NCBI GenBank assembly: GCA_963573305.1
Contig: OY754329.1
Coordinates: 61,811,084-61,875,083, forward strand
Reading direction: 5' to 3'
Length of the DNA: 64,000 nucleotides
From: Pyrrhosoma nymphula
Taxonomy: Eukaryota; Arthropoda; Insecta; Odonata; Coenagrionidae
Shown here: in pieces, positions 32,690 through 43,849 of the stretch
Layout: each line of letters opens with the position of its first letter
Numbering within the stretch: position 1 is the stretch's first letter
Translations under genes and position numbers: made by a program
The notes under the pieces: model-generated
Seen by the model: the letters and a program-made list of their open reading frames with translations, nothing else
Databases searched by the model: none
Told to the model about the DNA's origin: nothing

Positions 32690-35463
32690 CTAAGACAAAA
32701 ATTATATGCATGACAGTTTTAAAACAAAAATTTCATTTCAAAGCAAATGCAAAATGCGAAGTAGAAATTTGTTTCTGAGTGTAAGGTGACTTACTTGATG
32801 TTCATATTGACAGACACTCCTGGAGCACCTTTTCCATGAGTCATTAATGCAAACGTTGATATGGAATCTATGAGTGTGGCAGTGAATCCCCCATGCAATG
32901 TCCCTCCTTTGTTAAGATGCTTATCCTCCACCACCATTTCCACAAGGCAACGACCTTCTCCCGCAGACACTACTTTAGCCTGGTGAGATGAAAATAAGAG
33001 TGTTTATACGGAACTATGAAATTATTTGTAAATATTTAAATAAAATTGGCTACACAGCACCCAATAGTTGATCTTCACCTCATAGAAAGAAAGGAGAGCA
33101 TAAATGTTGTGAATCATGTATTTTACCTCAGGCTCATCCTTTAAGGAGATGGAAAATTATATGGATAAAAAATGAGTTACATCATAGGTAGGTAGGATGT
33201 TTATTATGGGTGCATTGGCAGCATAGGTCATTTGCACCCCTTGCAACTCATATTCAAAAGGGTTTACAAATATGCATTGAAGCTGAGTTGCATCATTCTC
33301 AGCGTGTTTGCAAAACTCATATTTTAAGAGCTTCCATGCAATCTAAAGAAACCAGAATTCAGCTATCTTTAGGGAACATTGGGTCACAGTTATAGGCGTA
33401 TCCAGGGGGGAGGAGTTTGGGGTATGTAACCCCCCCATTGATAACAAAGTTAACTTGGGGGGTATGAAATACCCATGTAAAACCCCCCCTTCAGTGGTGG
33501 TGACCCCCCCTTCAGACGCTTCTAGATATGCCTATGGTCACAGTAGGTAATGCCATTAAGCCACTCAGCACAACAAACCATATTTTCCCTGTATGACAAC
33601 AATTGAAACAAACTTGATACTTTATTAATATTATGTAAAGGAAGGAATAGCTTTAAAAGCATTACAAACTTCAATTTAATGAAAATTAATTTTCTCATAA
33701 GATCATAATAACTGCAGTACATGTATTTCGATTGACTCAGTGTCCTTAAGAATTATTCTCAAACTATATTTGATGCATAAGATAAAGGTTAGTCTCCTTT
33801 CATTTGAATGCTTTTCACTTGAGGCAAATATATGAATGGTCATGTTCACGCTGCACATTGAAAATTTCTTTGCGAGAATGGGAAAATTGAGAACGTAAAT
33901 GGAGGTAATGGAGGTAAGTAAAATGCACGGCCCAACCTATATAACCCACTAAACTCTGTACTGTGGGGGGTCTGAGGCCAGGGGCAGGTTAAGGTTGTTG
34001 TTTTGGTGGGGCACGGATTGCTACTTTCCGGGGCTCTCTAGAATACTTGATGACCACCATTTTTCCTATTTTACCAGGAATTACAGGTGGTGGCCACACA
34101 CCCCCGTAATCAGCCACTGCCCAAGGCATTCTCAAAAGGACTACATTCCACTCTTCACAGTCTCGTGGGAGGGCCCAGAACTTGTTGAACCAGCCCTGGT
34201 ACAATGCCTTGGGAACAATGTTCTTATAAGAATGAAGGCAAAAGATAACCCTTATAACCAGGTTATCCTTTGCTTTCATAGGTTTGATCAGAGGTTTTGT
34301 AAAAAAAAGGAGAATACAGATATTATGATTTTGGTCATAAGCACAAGGGGCCTTATCATAGTCATGGTACTACTAAACAGTATTTGTAGTACCATGATCA
34401 TAGTGACAAGAAACTCAGGTAAATATTAAGTTTTTTTTTGCAATTTAGCCTCTGAAAGTTGAGGAGTTAAAAGTGATACCATTTAATAATTTTATAACTT
34501 GCAGGGTATCACACACATTAAATATTTTTGCTGCCAATACTTACATAAAAATGAGTGCAGCAAAAATTTGTTGGATCTTTTGATTTTTTTGCGGATAAAA
34601 ATAAGATTCACTTCTTCATATCACTTACTATACAAGGAAGAACAATAACTCTGACAGGGTTAAAAATATATGCTATGAATATATAATAAACCAACAGGTA
34701 CCTAAGCAGTGTTTGCTGTATGCTGCATCATCAGTACTGCTGGTGGTCCATGAAAACTATATTGGACAGATTTTTCAAATCCTTCCTTATACATTCTAGT
34801 TATTTCCAACAATGAGATGGAATCATTCTCTTTCCTCGACATCCAGCTAACGACTATACAATTTTGGTGGATAACTCATTCACGATGTTCAATTCATACT
34901 TTGCATCTCAATAATGAATAAGGTTAGCTAATTAGACAGCGATTACACAGCAATGGTTATTTTGTAATGACAGACACCCATTATAACAGCAATGTTAATG
35001 AAAAAATATACTTCCTCTACAGGAAGCTTGAGGTACGGAATAAGCTCTATAATTGACAATGACCCCTAAAAGTAGCTTCACAAATGATACATTAGCATCT
35101 ATTGTGAGCTGATTTGGTAATTTTCACTTGGTAGGCTCTGCTTAAAATAGCTGAACAAAATTCATAATTTTATTGACTTCGCCATTAGTTAGTACATAAA
35201 ATGAAAATGAGGATTCTAGAACTAACCAGGTTAAATTGAAGATCAAATATGCCCAGTTGCAGTAGAAAAACATACTCCAAAAGATACTATTGACTAAATC
35301 TCAACGACAAATTACTATGATAACGTATAGATTAAAAGTAAATCGGATATTGTTACGCATATATCAGTACCTTTTCAAGAAGTCTATCAAAACCTCCACC
35401 TTCACCGACATACTTTAAAATATTTTTCACTAAAGCAACGGCGTTCCCTTTAGCTGAGGCCAT
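32536..35463 (-). CDS. ACOT13: ACOT13/THEM2-like acyl-CoA thioesterase, 3 exons, 143 aa
   Basis: This hotdog-fold enzyme hydrolyses medium- and long-chain acyl-CoA to free fatty acid and CoA; the mammalian enzyme acts in cytosol and on mitochondria. Three exons join exactly: 35463-35371 (31 codons, phase 0), 32979-32795 (phase 2) and 32689-32536 (stop TAA). The product is 143 residues; the human protein is 140. The family motif GGTLHGGFTATLIDSIST lies at about residues 56-73. Asn54, Asp69 and Ser87 align with residues known to matter in human THEM2, followed by APGVSVNMNINYLKPA. The ATG is chosen because MASAKGNAV lines up with the short N-terminus of the family. The long first intron holds repeats. 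Confidence 0.95.
32795..32979 (-). CDS. ACOT13: ACOT13-like exon 2 (catalytic)
   Basis: The exon lies between a CTCACCAG acceptor and a GTAAGTC donor and carries the hotdog helix with the GTLHGG motif and the catalytic aspartate in LIDSIST. Confidence 0.96.
33391..33536. mobile_element. hAT-type MITE, 146 bp, with perfect 8-bp target duplication
   Basis: The left terminus is TATAGGCGTATCCAG. The right terminus, read inversely, is CATAGGCATATCTAG. GTCACAGT flanks both sides (33383-33390 and 33537-33544). The 8-bp duplication is the hallmark of hAT insertions. The interior is G-tract then C-tract sequence with no ORF. The intact duplication indicates a fairly recent insertion. Confidence 0.88.
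33970..34126. repeat. Dispersed repeat, copy B (shared with 31797-31945)
   Basis: It shares TTGCTACTTTCCGGG, GACCACCATTTTTCCTATTT and TACCAGGAATTA in the same order and orientation as copy A. It ends in CAGCCACTGC, a hAT-like right end. Confidence 0.65.
35371..35463 (-). CDS. ACOT13: ACOT13-like exon 1
   Basis: The exon runs from the ATG at 35463 to a GTACTG donor at 35370-35369 and encodes 31 residues with GFDRLLEK at the end, like the NFERVLGK segment of vertebrate THEM2. Confidence 0.9.
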
Positions 35464-36669
35464 AGTAATTAGATGACAAGTATTAACATTAACGATTCAC
35501 TTTTATTCATACTTCCGAACGCCAATCATGACATTGCATAACTTCCTGCCTTCCTCCAAGGCGAAAGATTCTAGGTTAACAAATCTCCGCAACTTCACGA
35601 AAGAATATGGAACAGCGAAATTATCGACAAGGGCAAATGTGACGCATTAAAAAACTCTGTTGTTATCGTTGTCATTGCGCTTTTGATGCTTCATTTTTTC
35701 CACGATTTGCGCCATTTGCCTTTCGATCATTTAAATACGTTAAATACAATACACATGTATTTTGACCAAAGGATTTGTGAAAGACATGGTTAATAAGTGA
35801 ATCTTGAATAGAGAAATGTGAAGCTGTCGGTAATTTTCGCCTAGCAATTTTACAGAAACATTGTTTTCTCTCCTTATTTTATTTTCAAGTTAGAAATCTA
35901 GATATACACAGGACCGAAATACGCGATATGAAAACATTCCGAGCGTTAACAATTCAAATTTTTGTTCAGCGAGGTAAGGAAAATATTTTTTATCAGTTTT
36001 GTAAAAGATTCTTTCTTCAAAGATTTAACGAGAAACTGGACAGAATTCACTGTGGATGATTATTTACTTAAGTACATATAAGGCTAAGGTCAATTGTCCT
36101 TAGAATGTTAGCCAATAAATCAGGACAATATCTTGAGTAGATGAAAGTTTGTATTCTAGCAAATATGCTTCTTCAAAGGAGAATGTACCAGAGAGAATGA
36201 TAATGAATTTATAAATTGCTGAATGAATTTCCAGAATATGAACACATATTGGTAAGTACTTTATAATATAACTTTAATGATATCAAATATTTGAAAATGA
36301 TCGAAAACTTTGTTATACTTGCGTTGATATTTTTCGAATGATGACAGTTGATCTGTGCAGATAGAAATTTAAAATTTTCTTTTATTGGCGTTTCACTTAA
36401 CATTACACAAACGGTTATAACTCGTATAAAATTATTATTATTTGGTTTCTTATATTTCTCTCACTTAAAATTGATATAATCATCTAATTAGCCTTTTAGT
36501 TTAAAGAAGAAATACAATAATGTTGATTGCCATTAAAACTCTTTCTACATCCTAGTTCTTATTATTTTGTAAGCTTTATATAAAAATGTACAGAAACCAA
36601 CCTCATGGTTTAATCGCAGTGATAGAAATTATAGTTCCCCTGTGACGCTATACATTGCTGACAAGTTAA
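35464..36669. other. Region upstream of the thioesterase gene, nothing recognised
   Basis: It should contain the promoter of the minus-strand thioesterase gene in its first few hundred bases. No TATA box or other element could be assigned with confidence. The rest is AT-rich. Confidence 0.5.
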
Positions 36670-36887
36670 CTCTTTACACGGGGCACAAAATTGCACAACT
36701 TCAAACTACAAGTTTTTCTCAATCGGGCGTGCAATCATTTTCGAATTAGAGCAGGGGCTATTTTACCATCTTGCGTTCATGCATTCGTGCATGAGTTTTT
36801 GCAATTCTCGGCTTTACACGATGCAATTTGAAATGCACGTTCGTACGCACATCATTGTGCAATTACGTGCCCCGTGTAAAACTGCCA
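36670..36887. mobile_element. MITE with TTTACACGGGGCAC inverted ends, about 218 bp
   Basis: Left TTTACACGGGGCAC then AAAATTGCACAA is mirrored on the right by TTGTGCAATTACGTGCCCCG then TGTAAA. An internal GCTTTACACGATGCAATTTG resembles the same phrase in the element at 51770-51986, so the two are related. No coding capacity. Confidence 0.75.
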
Positions 36888-37089
36888 GGCATACATATGT
36901 GTAAAGCTCATTGCTGGGAAAGCATTCTTAAATGCCCCAACAGGGACTTAGGAATACATATCTTGATGTATCTATAATCCCGGTTAAACATCTTTAGATT
37001 TCCATATTTGAATAATTTTATCTCCAGCAAATTGTTTGCTTTTTAATTTAATGGAATGTTTCCGTTAATCAATGGTTTGGAGCAGCAGT

Positions 37090-37430
37090 CGTCGTGGAAA
37101 GAGGATGTGAGCATACTAAAGGCCTATATGAGATGTGGGTGCGGAGAGGAATGGAGAGGGCAAGCTGGGCAGCGACGTCCGACGTGGTAGTTTTAGTTAT
37201 GGGGTAGGGGAGGAAAAGAGGTTGGTAGCGGAGGTATGGGAAGGAAAGGAGAAGTGGATAGAGGACGTATTGAGTGGGAAGTGAATGTTGAAGGAGGTGA
37301 TAGATGGATCGGAATATTCGGAAAACAAGAAAGAGGGAGAAGAGTAGGGTATTTGGAAATCATGAGGAGAGGCGAAAGGTATGAGACGCTCAAGATCAAT
37401 TTAATGAAGGGAAAATAAATAGTCATGAAT
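37090..37430 (+). pseudogene. LINE reverse-transcriptase C-terminal fragment
   Basis: One frame gives LYEMWVRRGMERASWA, matching the AFEMWVRRRIKKVWWT stretch of the fragment at 42000 on the other strand. Further on, a second frame gives GRRVGYLEIMRRGERYETLK. Such Met-Trp and basic tail motifs follow the reverse transcriptase in many insect non-LTR retrotransposons. It is frame-shifted with stops. Confidence 0.58.
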
Positions 37431-38194
37431 TGGACCATCAAAATAAATCACATTTGGCGTGAAATTTGGAGACGGTCCATAATCCATATAACCTACTGAT
37501 GTATAGGCGGAATACAAAATGATGATGACGTACTAATTCCTTAAACAGCCTGCTGAGATGAAGATGCAAATACTACATAACATTATAACATTCACCCGTG
37601 ACCCCTCCCGCCAAGGAACTATGTACATACTCGTATCCAGTATTGGACTGATATCAGGGACTGGTAATTTATCCTGACAGGACCTCAATGCTTGAACGAT
37701 GCGTATCAAGGGTGGTATAACTAGTAGGATGAATCTCACCCTCGACGTCATAAATTTAACTCTCACCTAATCTGTGCCAGCATTCCATGCGTTCAAAACA
37801 CTTTTTCAAGGTTTTTCTTACCATAATAAAATCATAAAGGAAATAATTTGAATTGTGGTTGGAAAATTTATTGCATATAGGTAAAGATACGTTATTTTCG
37901 CACGAAAAATGCGGAAAAAAATTAATTCTCTTTAAAACATGTTTTCATGATTTTTCTTTATGTTTTGTGGTATTTGGAAGCATTTAAAGTGGTTTTATAT
38001 TTCACGAATTAATGCGAAATAAGTCTTTGCAAATAATTGCTATTTTGCGAAATAGGCGCTAATTTCACCAAAATTTAGACATTGACACTTAGACAGTACA
38101 CCCCCATTGGCTATATCTGGCGGCCTAGCGCCCAATCACGAGTATTGTTGAGCGACGGGTATGCCTGACATGGTAGGGTAGGCTTGTGCGATGA

Positions 38195-38400
38195 CCGATG
38201 TTGGTCATCGATTTTCGATGAAAAAATTTCAACGAAATGTTTTGATGACGATGGCTGTCATCGATCATCGAAAAGAGTGTACACGATGATCGATGACTAT
38301 CGATGAATATCGATTATCGGTGAATGTCGATGATCGATGAATGCCGATGATCGATGAATTACGATGATCGATGACTCTCGATTAACTGTGCAGTATTGAT
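38195..38400 (+). repeat. Left subterminal TCATCGAT/ATCGATGA array
   Basis: About 20 overlapping ATCGATGA-type words occur (for example CGATGATCGATGAATGCCGA repeats). A matching array in the other arm (38770-38970) carries the same words. Confidence 0.85.
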
Positions 38401-38769
38401 GAGCGATATATCGCTGTGATTGAATCACCGATACTGAAAAGTAGCAATCACGGCCTGTGACTAAATAATCGAAATCACTTTGACTGTGAATTCGGTGAAT
38501 TTAGCCGATTTATCTCAGGCTGCTACCGGTGCTACCAACTGCACCAGTGCAACCAACGAATACAATGCTACCACTGCTACTGCGTATTAACTGTGATTGA
38601 ACGTGATCGCTACTTCTGTATCGTCTACCACAAACATGAGGAAAAACATGAATTCCAAACATCCCACTGTGGCCCTGCCATCGTCCTCAAGGCGCAATAG
38701 CTGGAGTGCTTATACTTTATACAATCATTTTAGATCTAAGGCGTTCAAATGAATGAAAAAAAAGAAGAA

Positions 38770-38970
38770 AAATTAGTGATATCGATCATCCTCATCGATG
38801 ATTCGCATCGACTCATCGACATCAATGATTCGCATCAACTCATCGACTCATCGGGATCGATGATTCTAATTGACTCATCGACATCGATGGTCGATGACAT
38901 TCATCGTCATCGATTACAGTCATCGCACCGCGATGACTAAAATCATCGTCGATGACTTCGATTAATCGAC
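38770..38970 (-). repeat. Right subterminal TCATCGA array
   Basis: Reiterated GACTCATCGACATCGATG-type words next to the right terminal inverted repeat, the counterpart of the left array. Confidence 0.85.
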
Positions 38971-39143
38971 TCATCGCACAAGCCTATGGTAGGGTGTTCA
39001 TTACCACAATATTCTTTGTTTAGTGTCTTTGTCTGCAAGATACATAACCACTTGTTTTAAAACGATTAATACGTTGGTGGGAGAACACATGTTGCATTTT
39101 CAGTGTTTTGCCTACTAGATAAATCTAGAGGGGGAAATTTTTT

Positions 39144-40099
39144 ATGAAAGAGCATTCACAACTTTATCTGTTTGTAGTTAAAACCAAGATGGCGTTTCTC
39201 AATGCCCATAAAATGAAAATTGAGTACCCGAGGTTTCTATGGGATGAGTACCCCACTCTTCCTGCGGTATTTTTTTCCGAATTGTGTAGTGACACGATGG
39301 AACTCGTGGTTCCATTCGGTCATGTATCTAGACTGATGCGTTGATGCTTTGATAGATTTCATCAATAACTACGAAAGCAGAAATGTAAGTGCAGATTATG
39401 TAATCGAACAGTTATCTGATCCCAAAATGGCCTAGACCCCCAAGCTACAGATGAAGTTCGTAGCCAAATCCTGTGAAAATTTTGGCACTCTAATCAACGT
39501 TCTTGAGGGATCAAAGTATCCCTATTTACACCTGTGGGATCAACTAGAACAACTTGGTGCTTCCCTCAAGCGGCTTTCAGATGGACACTTCCCACTTCAA
39601 GACAACACTCATCTTTTGGCGATCCAAAGTGCCATGGATGCTGTGTCAGTGTGTTCAGAAGAGTGCAAGTAAGCTGGCAATCCAGATGGCTCCAGGAATG
39701 ATGCAACATTTCTACAAGACGGCCGGACAGCTATTTAATCCAGCAGTTGCCGCACAGACTGACATTTAATGAGAATTCAATAAAAGCGAAACTTCCAACA
39801 TTCTCACAGCTGAATGAAGATGCCTTTGTCGAGGGGTAGGTAGGTACCAATGTTTCCACAGGCAACTTTCAAGTCAGGTTTGAGATTGCGGAATTGTGGA
39901 CCTGATTCAAATACTGATGGCCATAAAGGTGATGAACCCATCATTTGCAGTGCCTGCATTGCAAACCATTTGGGCGCCAGTTAACCACATGGATGCTGAA
40001 CGTTTTTTCAGCCAATACAACCTGATCTTGACCGACAAGCGGATAAGAATGAAAACCACTACAATAGAAACGTGTTCCATGCTTTCTTTCAATCAGTAA
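39144..40099 (+). pseudogene. Decayed hAT-family transposase
   Basis: Pieces lie in three frames: 39144-39344 (KMAFLNAHKMKIEYPRFLWD), 39451-39672 (FGTLINVLEGSKYPYLHLWD), 39660-39769 (APGMMQHFYKTAGQLFNP) and 39896-40099. The last contains APVNHMDAERFFSQYNLILT followed by a DKR motif, the C-terminal dimerisation motif of hAT-like transposases. Several stops and frameshifts make it non-functional. It begins about 160 bp right of the 808-bp hAT element but lies outside its target duplication, so it is a separate insertion. Confidence 0.72.
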
Positions 40100-40109
40100 A
40101 AAGTGAAGT

Positions 40110-41860
40110 CAATCAGTGCCCTAATGGGACGAAGAAAGGTAGATTTGATCGACATTAGACCTAGGCCTACTTTATTTTTATTTTATTTTTTATTGTACAT
40201 AGTAGTCTCCAAGAACTAATATTTGGCCTAGAACTGCACCGTTCCATAATTTAAGCCCTGACCCTAATTGTATTTTCAATATTACCAAAAAATGAGGAAT
40301 AAAAAAATAATTATGAACATCTATTGTCTATGGTAGTAACTGCAAGATTCATGTGGTTTAAATAAAAAATCAATCTAGGCTAGAGGCTTGGATATATATT
40401 TTGCGTTTACTCTTCAGATATCAACTTTTTCATTTCTTTTTTTCTTTTTCATTAAAAATGGCCGAAGTGTGATTAATATGTTAAGACAATATATGATCAC
40501 ATTGAATATATTAGACTTCAATACATATTTGAAAAAATTGAAATAATTACCCGTAATGACATATATACATATATACTCATAGGACTAATTTTTTTCCATT
40601 AAGTATTCCAGTTCTGTGGCATTTTTTCTTGCTAAGATATGATCTGTCTTAGGCAGTTCTCGTAGTGTGAGCGATTAAATCTTCTGTTGATTACCAACAT
40701 CTAAGGTTTACCCTGATGCGGGCCACGCCCATACCTCTCCATCCTTACCTACCATACATTCGCTCAACATCTAGAAGTGGTGTGTCCTTCATATTACCAG
40801 TCTCCGTCGTTGATGTCCGAATGCCTCGGAGAATACTTCTTTGGTGATAATTTACTTTAAAAAGTTCATACATTCTCAAACAAAGGAAAAATTATTACGC
40901 TTCTATTTCAAAGTTCCTTGAAATATTTACAATTTTTAGTTTTTACCTGTTGCATGATTTTATCATTTTGATCGCAACAGTTTTGCCACCGGTCTTGGAG
41001 GCAAAACTGTTTTTAGCAATTTCAACCGAGGCAGAGAAACCCGGAAGAAGATTTCCTTCATCATAACCTACCGGCAGAATCGGAACTAATTCTATCTTTC
41101 ATCATGTCCGTGGCAAGTGGTGGAATGATAAAAAAGAGTAATTCTCATCACAAGGAGCGTCAACATTAAGTATGTGATTTGAAATGTTGCTTATCGTAAT
41201 GAATAATATCCACTCGATAGAAGGGTATTTATGACACTGAGCAAACTATTATTTTTAAGAGACTTGCGAGTGAGAGATAACAAGCCATTTAAACATACAT
41301 ATATATTAATGCTGTGATTTTGACCATTGTTCCAACGGAAATTTATAATTTTCGGATACCTTAAAAATTTTGCTCATTGGAGTAGGATCGAATAGTCTGT
41401 TGTGTTTGATAAACTTACCTTTCGATCTCTATAGTGGGTAACAGGCGGAATCAGATAGGGTAGTTGCCCGCAAAGAGAATATCAGCCCCCTCAGGTGCTC
41501 CACAGAGTGTCCCACCGTGGTGAACCCTGTCCCTCTGCTAAAAATTCTGATAAGCCCAATATTTGTACGAATCGAATGTAATAAAGAAGAATTTTAACTG
41601 CTTGCCCTTCGTAGTCTGTGCTGTAGTCAATTGTTCCTCTTTGGACTATCAGAATATTATTTAACCGTAATTCTTTGTTAAATATGTTGCAATACATTGA
41701 ACCGAAATTATTATTATTAGTATAATCTACCAGTTAAGGTAGGTTTAATTGGAAGAGAGTAAAAATCCTCTATATTTTTACAGGCCCCTATCTCCGTGTA
41801 CAATTTTTCTTCATCTTAGCATACATCCTTCATCCCGCTCATAAAGCCTATTCTTTTCCT
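40110..41860. other. Intergenic, nothing recognised
   Basis: AT-rich sequence with no coding or repeat signal that could be supported. Confidence 0.55.
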
Positions 41861-42135
41861 CCCCCTTGCCCATTTGCCCAACGCTCTCTCCTATATTACG
41901 GCCTTCCGCATCCCTTCACCCGTCATTACTTGTTCCAGCCACCTTATCTGCCTCCCCCAATCTCTTCCAGAAGTTTTCTCTCCTCACCAGCCGTGTCAAG
42001 CACTTCCGTATTAGTTTTCCTTTCCGTCCACCATACCTTCTTTATTCTTCTCCGCACCCACATTTCAAACGCCTGCAACCTATTTTTGTTCTTTTTTCTC
42101 GATTCTGTCCTTTTGATTCCAAGATTCTGAACCAT
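41830..42135 (-). pseudogene. LINE reverse-transcriptase C-terminal fragment
   Basis: The minus strand reads LQAFEMWVRRRIKKVWWTER then KTNTEVLDTAGEERKLLEEI, a typical segment after the reverse transcriptase of insect non-LTR elements. It continues with WLEQVMTGEGMRKAVI and basic sequence to about 41830. It is the same family as 37090-37430 and probably 1577-1860. Broken and without its 5' part. Confidence 0.65.
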
Positions 42136-42849
42136 TCAACGCTACACTCCATGTTAAAATCTTCGCCAGACCTTCATGCTTACACAAGAACCGATATTAT
42201 CTACATTGTTTAAAAGTCTGTCTAATTAATCTTCTTCCAAAATATCAAAATGATGGTAAACACTGAATCCTTGCCCAAGTTTGATTGTTTATATTGTATT
42301 GTATAAAAGGTTATAATATTGACAAAAAGGAAGAAAGTGATTTAGGGGAAATTGGGTGAAGAAGTAAAAAGTTGATCAGCAAAAACCTCGTTATAGAAAT
42401 TTATTCCGAATGGCCGCGCAGCTTGGTCTGAGAGGGAAGAAGATGGACGTAGTGTGGTCTATAGGGAGTAAAGGAGTGCTAAAATATGGATGGGACTAAT
42501 GGAAATTCTAAGAAGAAATTCGACGGAGGCAAAAGTAATATAAGAGGATATATATCGGGAGTTAAGAGAAGACTTGAGGTAATCCGGGAGGGGTAGGGAG
42601 AGGACACTGTTGACTCCTACTTATCCGGCCATTGTGGGATTGATCCTTTGGGTGGGTTTACGATGGCTGTTTAATCACAATAAATTTAAAAAGGTATATA
42701 TTTCAGAACTTAATGTAGAATGAAATTATGATGTGGATGCTTGTAATTAAGTTCATGGAGGAATAAAACTGCGTTTATTAATTTCAGTTTGACGCTGAAA
42801 GCATAGATAGCAATTTGATGGTGGATATTATCTCCTCTCGCATTAGAAT

Positions 42850-42960
42850 GCGTAGGAAATAGCCTAAGGAGAAAGGGTCACCTAGACTGGGAATTGAATC
42901 ACGAACATTCAGCTTTCCGGCACTATGCGCAAACCAAACCACGAGTCTACGATGTGATGT
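42850..42960 (-). repeat. Possible tRNA-derived SINE head
   Basis: Minus-strand sequence GTGATTCAATTCCCAGTC resembles a tRNA B box, preceded at the right distance by CTCGTGGTTTGGTTTGCGC as a poor A box. It is too weak to call a tRNA gene. A related piece on the plus strand lies near 43110-43150 (TTAGATTCCCAGTCCAGGGA). Confidence 0.35.
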
Positions 42961-43849
42961 GACATGTCGAAGGTCACGACATGGATATATCATGTCCGAT
43001 GCCACGGATGTCACGTCATGGACGCCAACACAGCTAGTTTCCATTGAATCTCCAAAAAATAGCTGGAATTCGGAATTCTAAGTGCCGTATTTATTGGCCC
43101 GGAAAGATGGAAGTCCATAGTTAGATTCCCAGTCCAGGGATCCCCTTTTCCTCCAGAAAATTTCTGCGCATGCTAGTATTACTCAAATCAGATCTTGCAT
43201 CACTCATATTAAGTCGGTGTCCCACAGTAGTGTTTCTCATGCATTAATTCATGAAAACTATCAGTATTGGACTGCGCAAGCACGTACCAATAGTCTATGA
43301 TTTCTGTAAATTAGGTAATTCTGTAAATTCATGACGAAACATGACCAATGGCTATGGTTTTTCTGCGGGCATGCACTTCGGCCATACCCTTGCTAGAGAC
43401 TACTACGAGGCCGGATACGTGACGGACAATTGAAGCAAGACAGCATTAAAGGAAGTGTAGGTACTCTATGAGTTTTCGGAAGGAATGAGGGGTAAACATT
43501 GAACGAGCTAGAGACGGAAATAATTCAGGTCAACGGAGTGCATCTTTCGCGAAAGAAAGCTGGTGGCAAGCGGATGCGAGTAACGCAGCTTTACCGGAAG
43601 TCTATTGGAAGGGGCAGTTAGAAGGGTCGGAGGAGTAGGTGAGGAAAGGAAGTGAGAGATCGGGGAGCGAGGGACCATTCGCAGTGGCTGTTTTTTTTAG
43701 AAAATAGACTCTTCTAGTCCCAAAATTGCGTAATGAGTATCTTCCACCAGTGCAGGTACTCTATAATTAATTGAGGACTGCTTTGGATGAAATGTTTATC
43801 AAGGACGGCTCATAGATCTACTGTTTATGAAAGAATGCCAGTGATAATG

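Larger units (their letters stand above)
32980..35370. other. Intron 1 of the thioesterase gene, with mobile-element copies
   Basis: It contains a complete small hAT-type MITE (33391-33536) and a repeat copy (33970-34126). The remaining AT-rich sequence shows nothing else. Confidence 0.7.
38179..38986. mobile_element. Non-autonomous hAT element, 808 bp, perfect TIR and TSD
   Basis: TAGGCTTGTGCGATGA (38179-38194) is exactly inverted at 38971-38986. TGGTAGGG occurs directly outside both ends (38171-38178 and 38987-38994). The 8-bp duplication defines a hAT-type insertion. Inside both ends are dense arrays of ATCGATGA and TCATCGA words in both orientations, probably subterminal transposase-binding repeats. 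It has no transposase. Confidence 0.93.
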
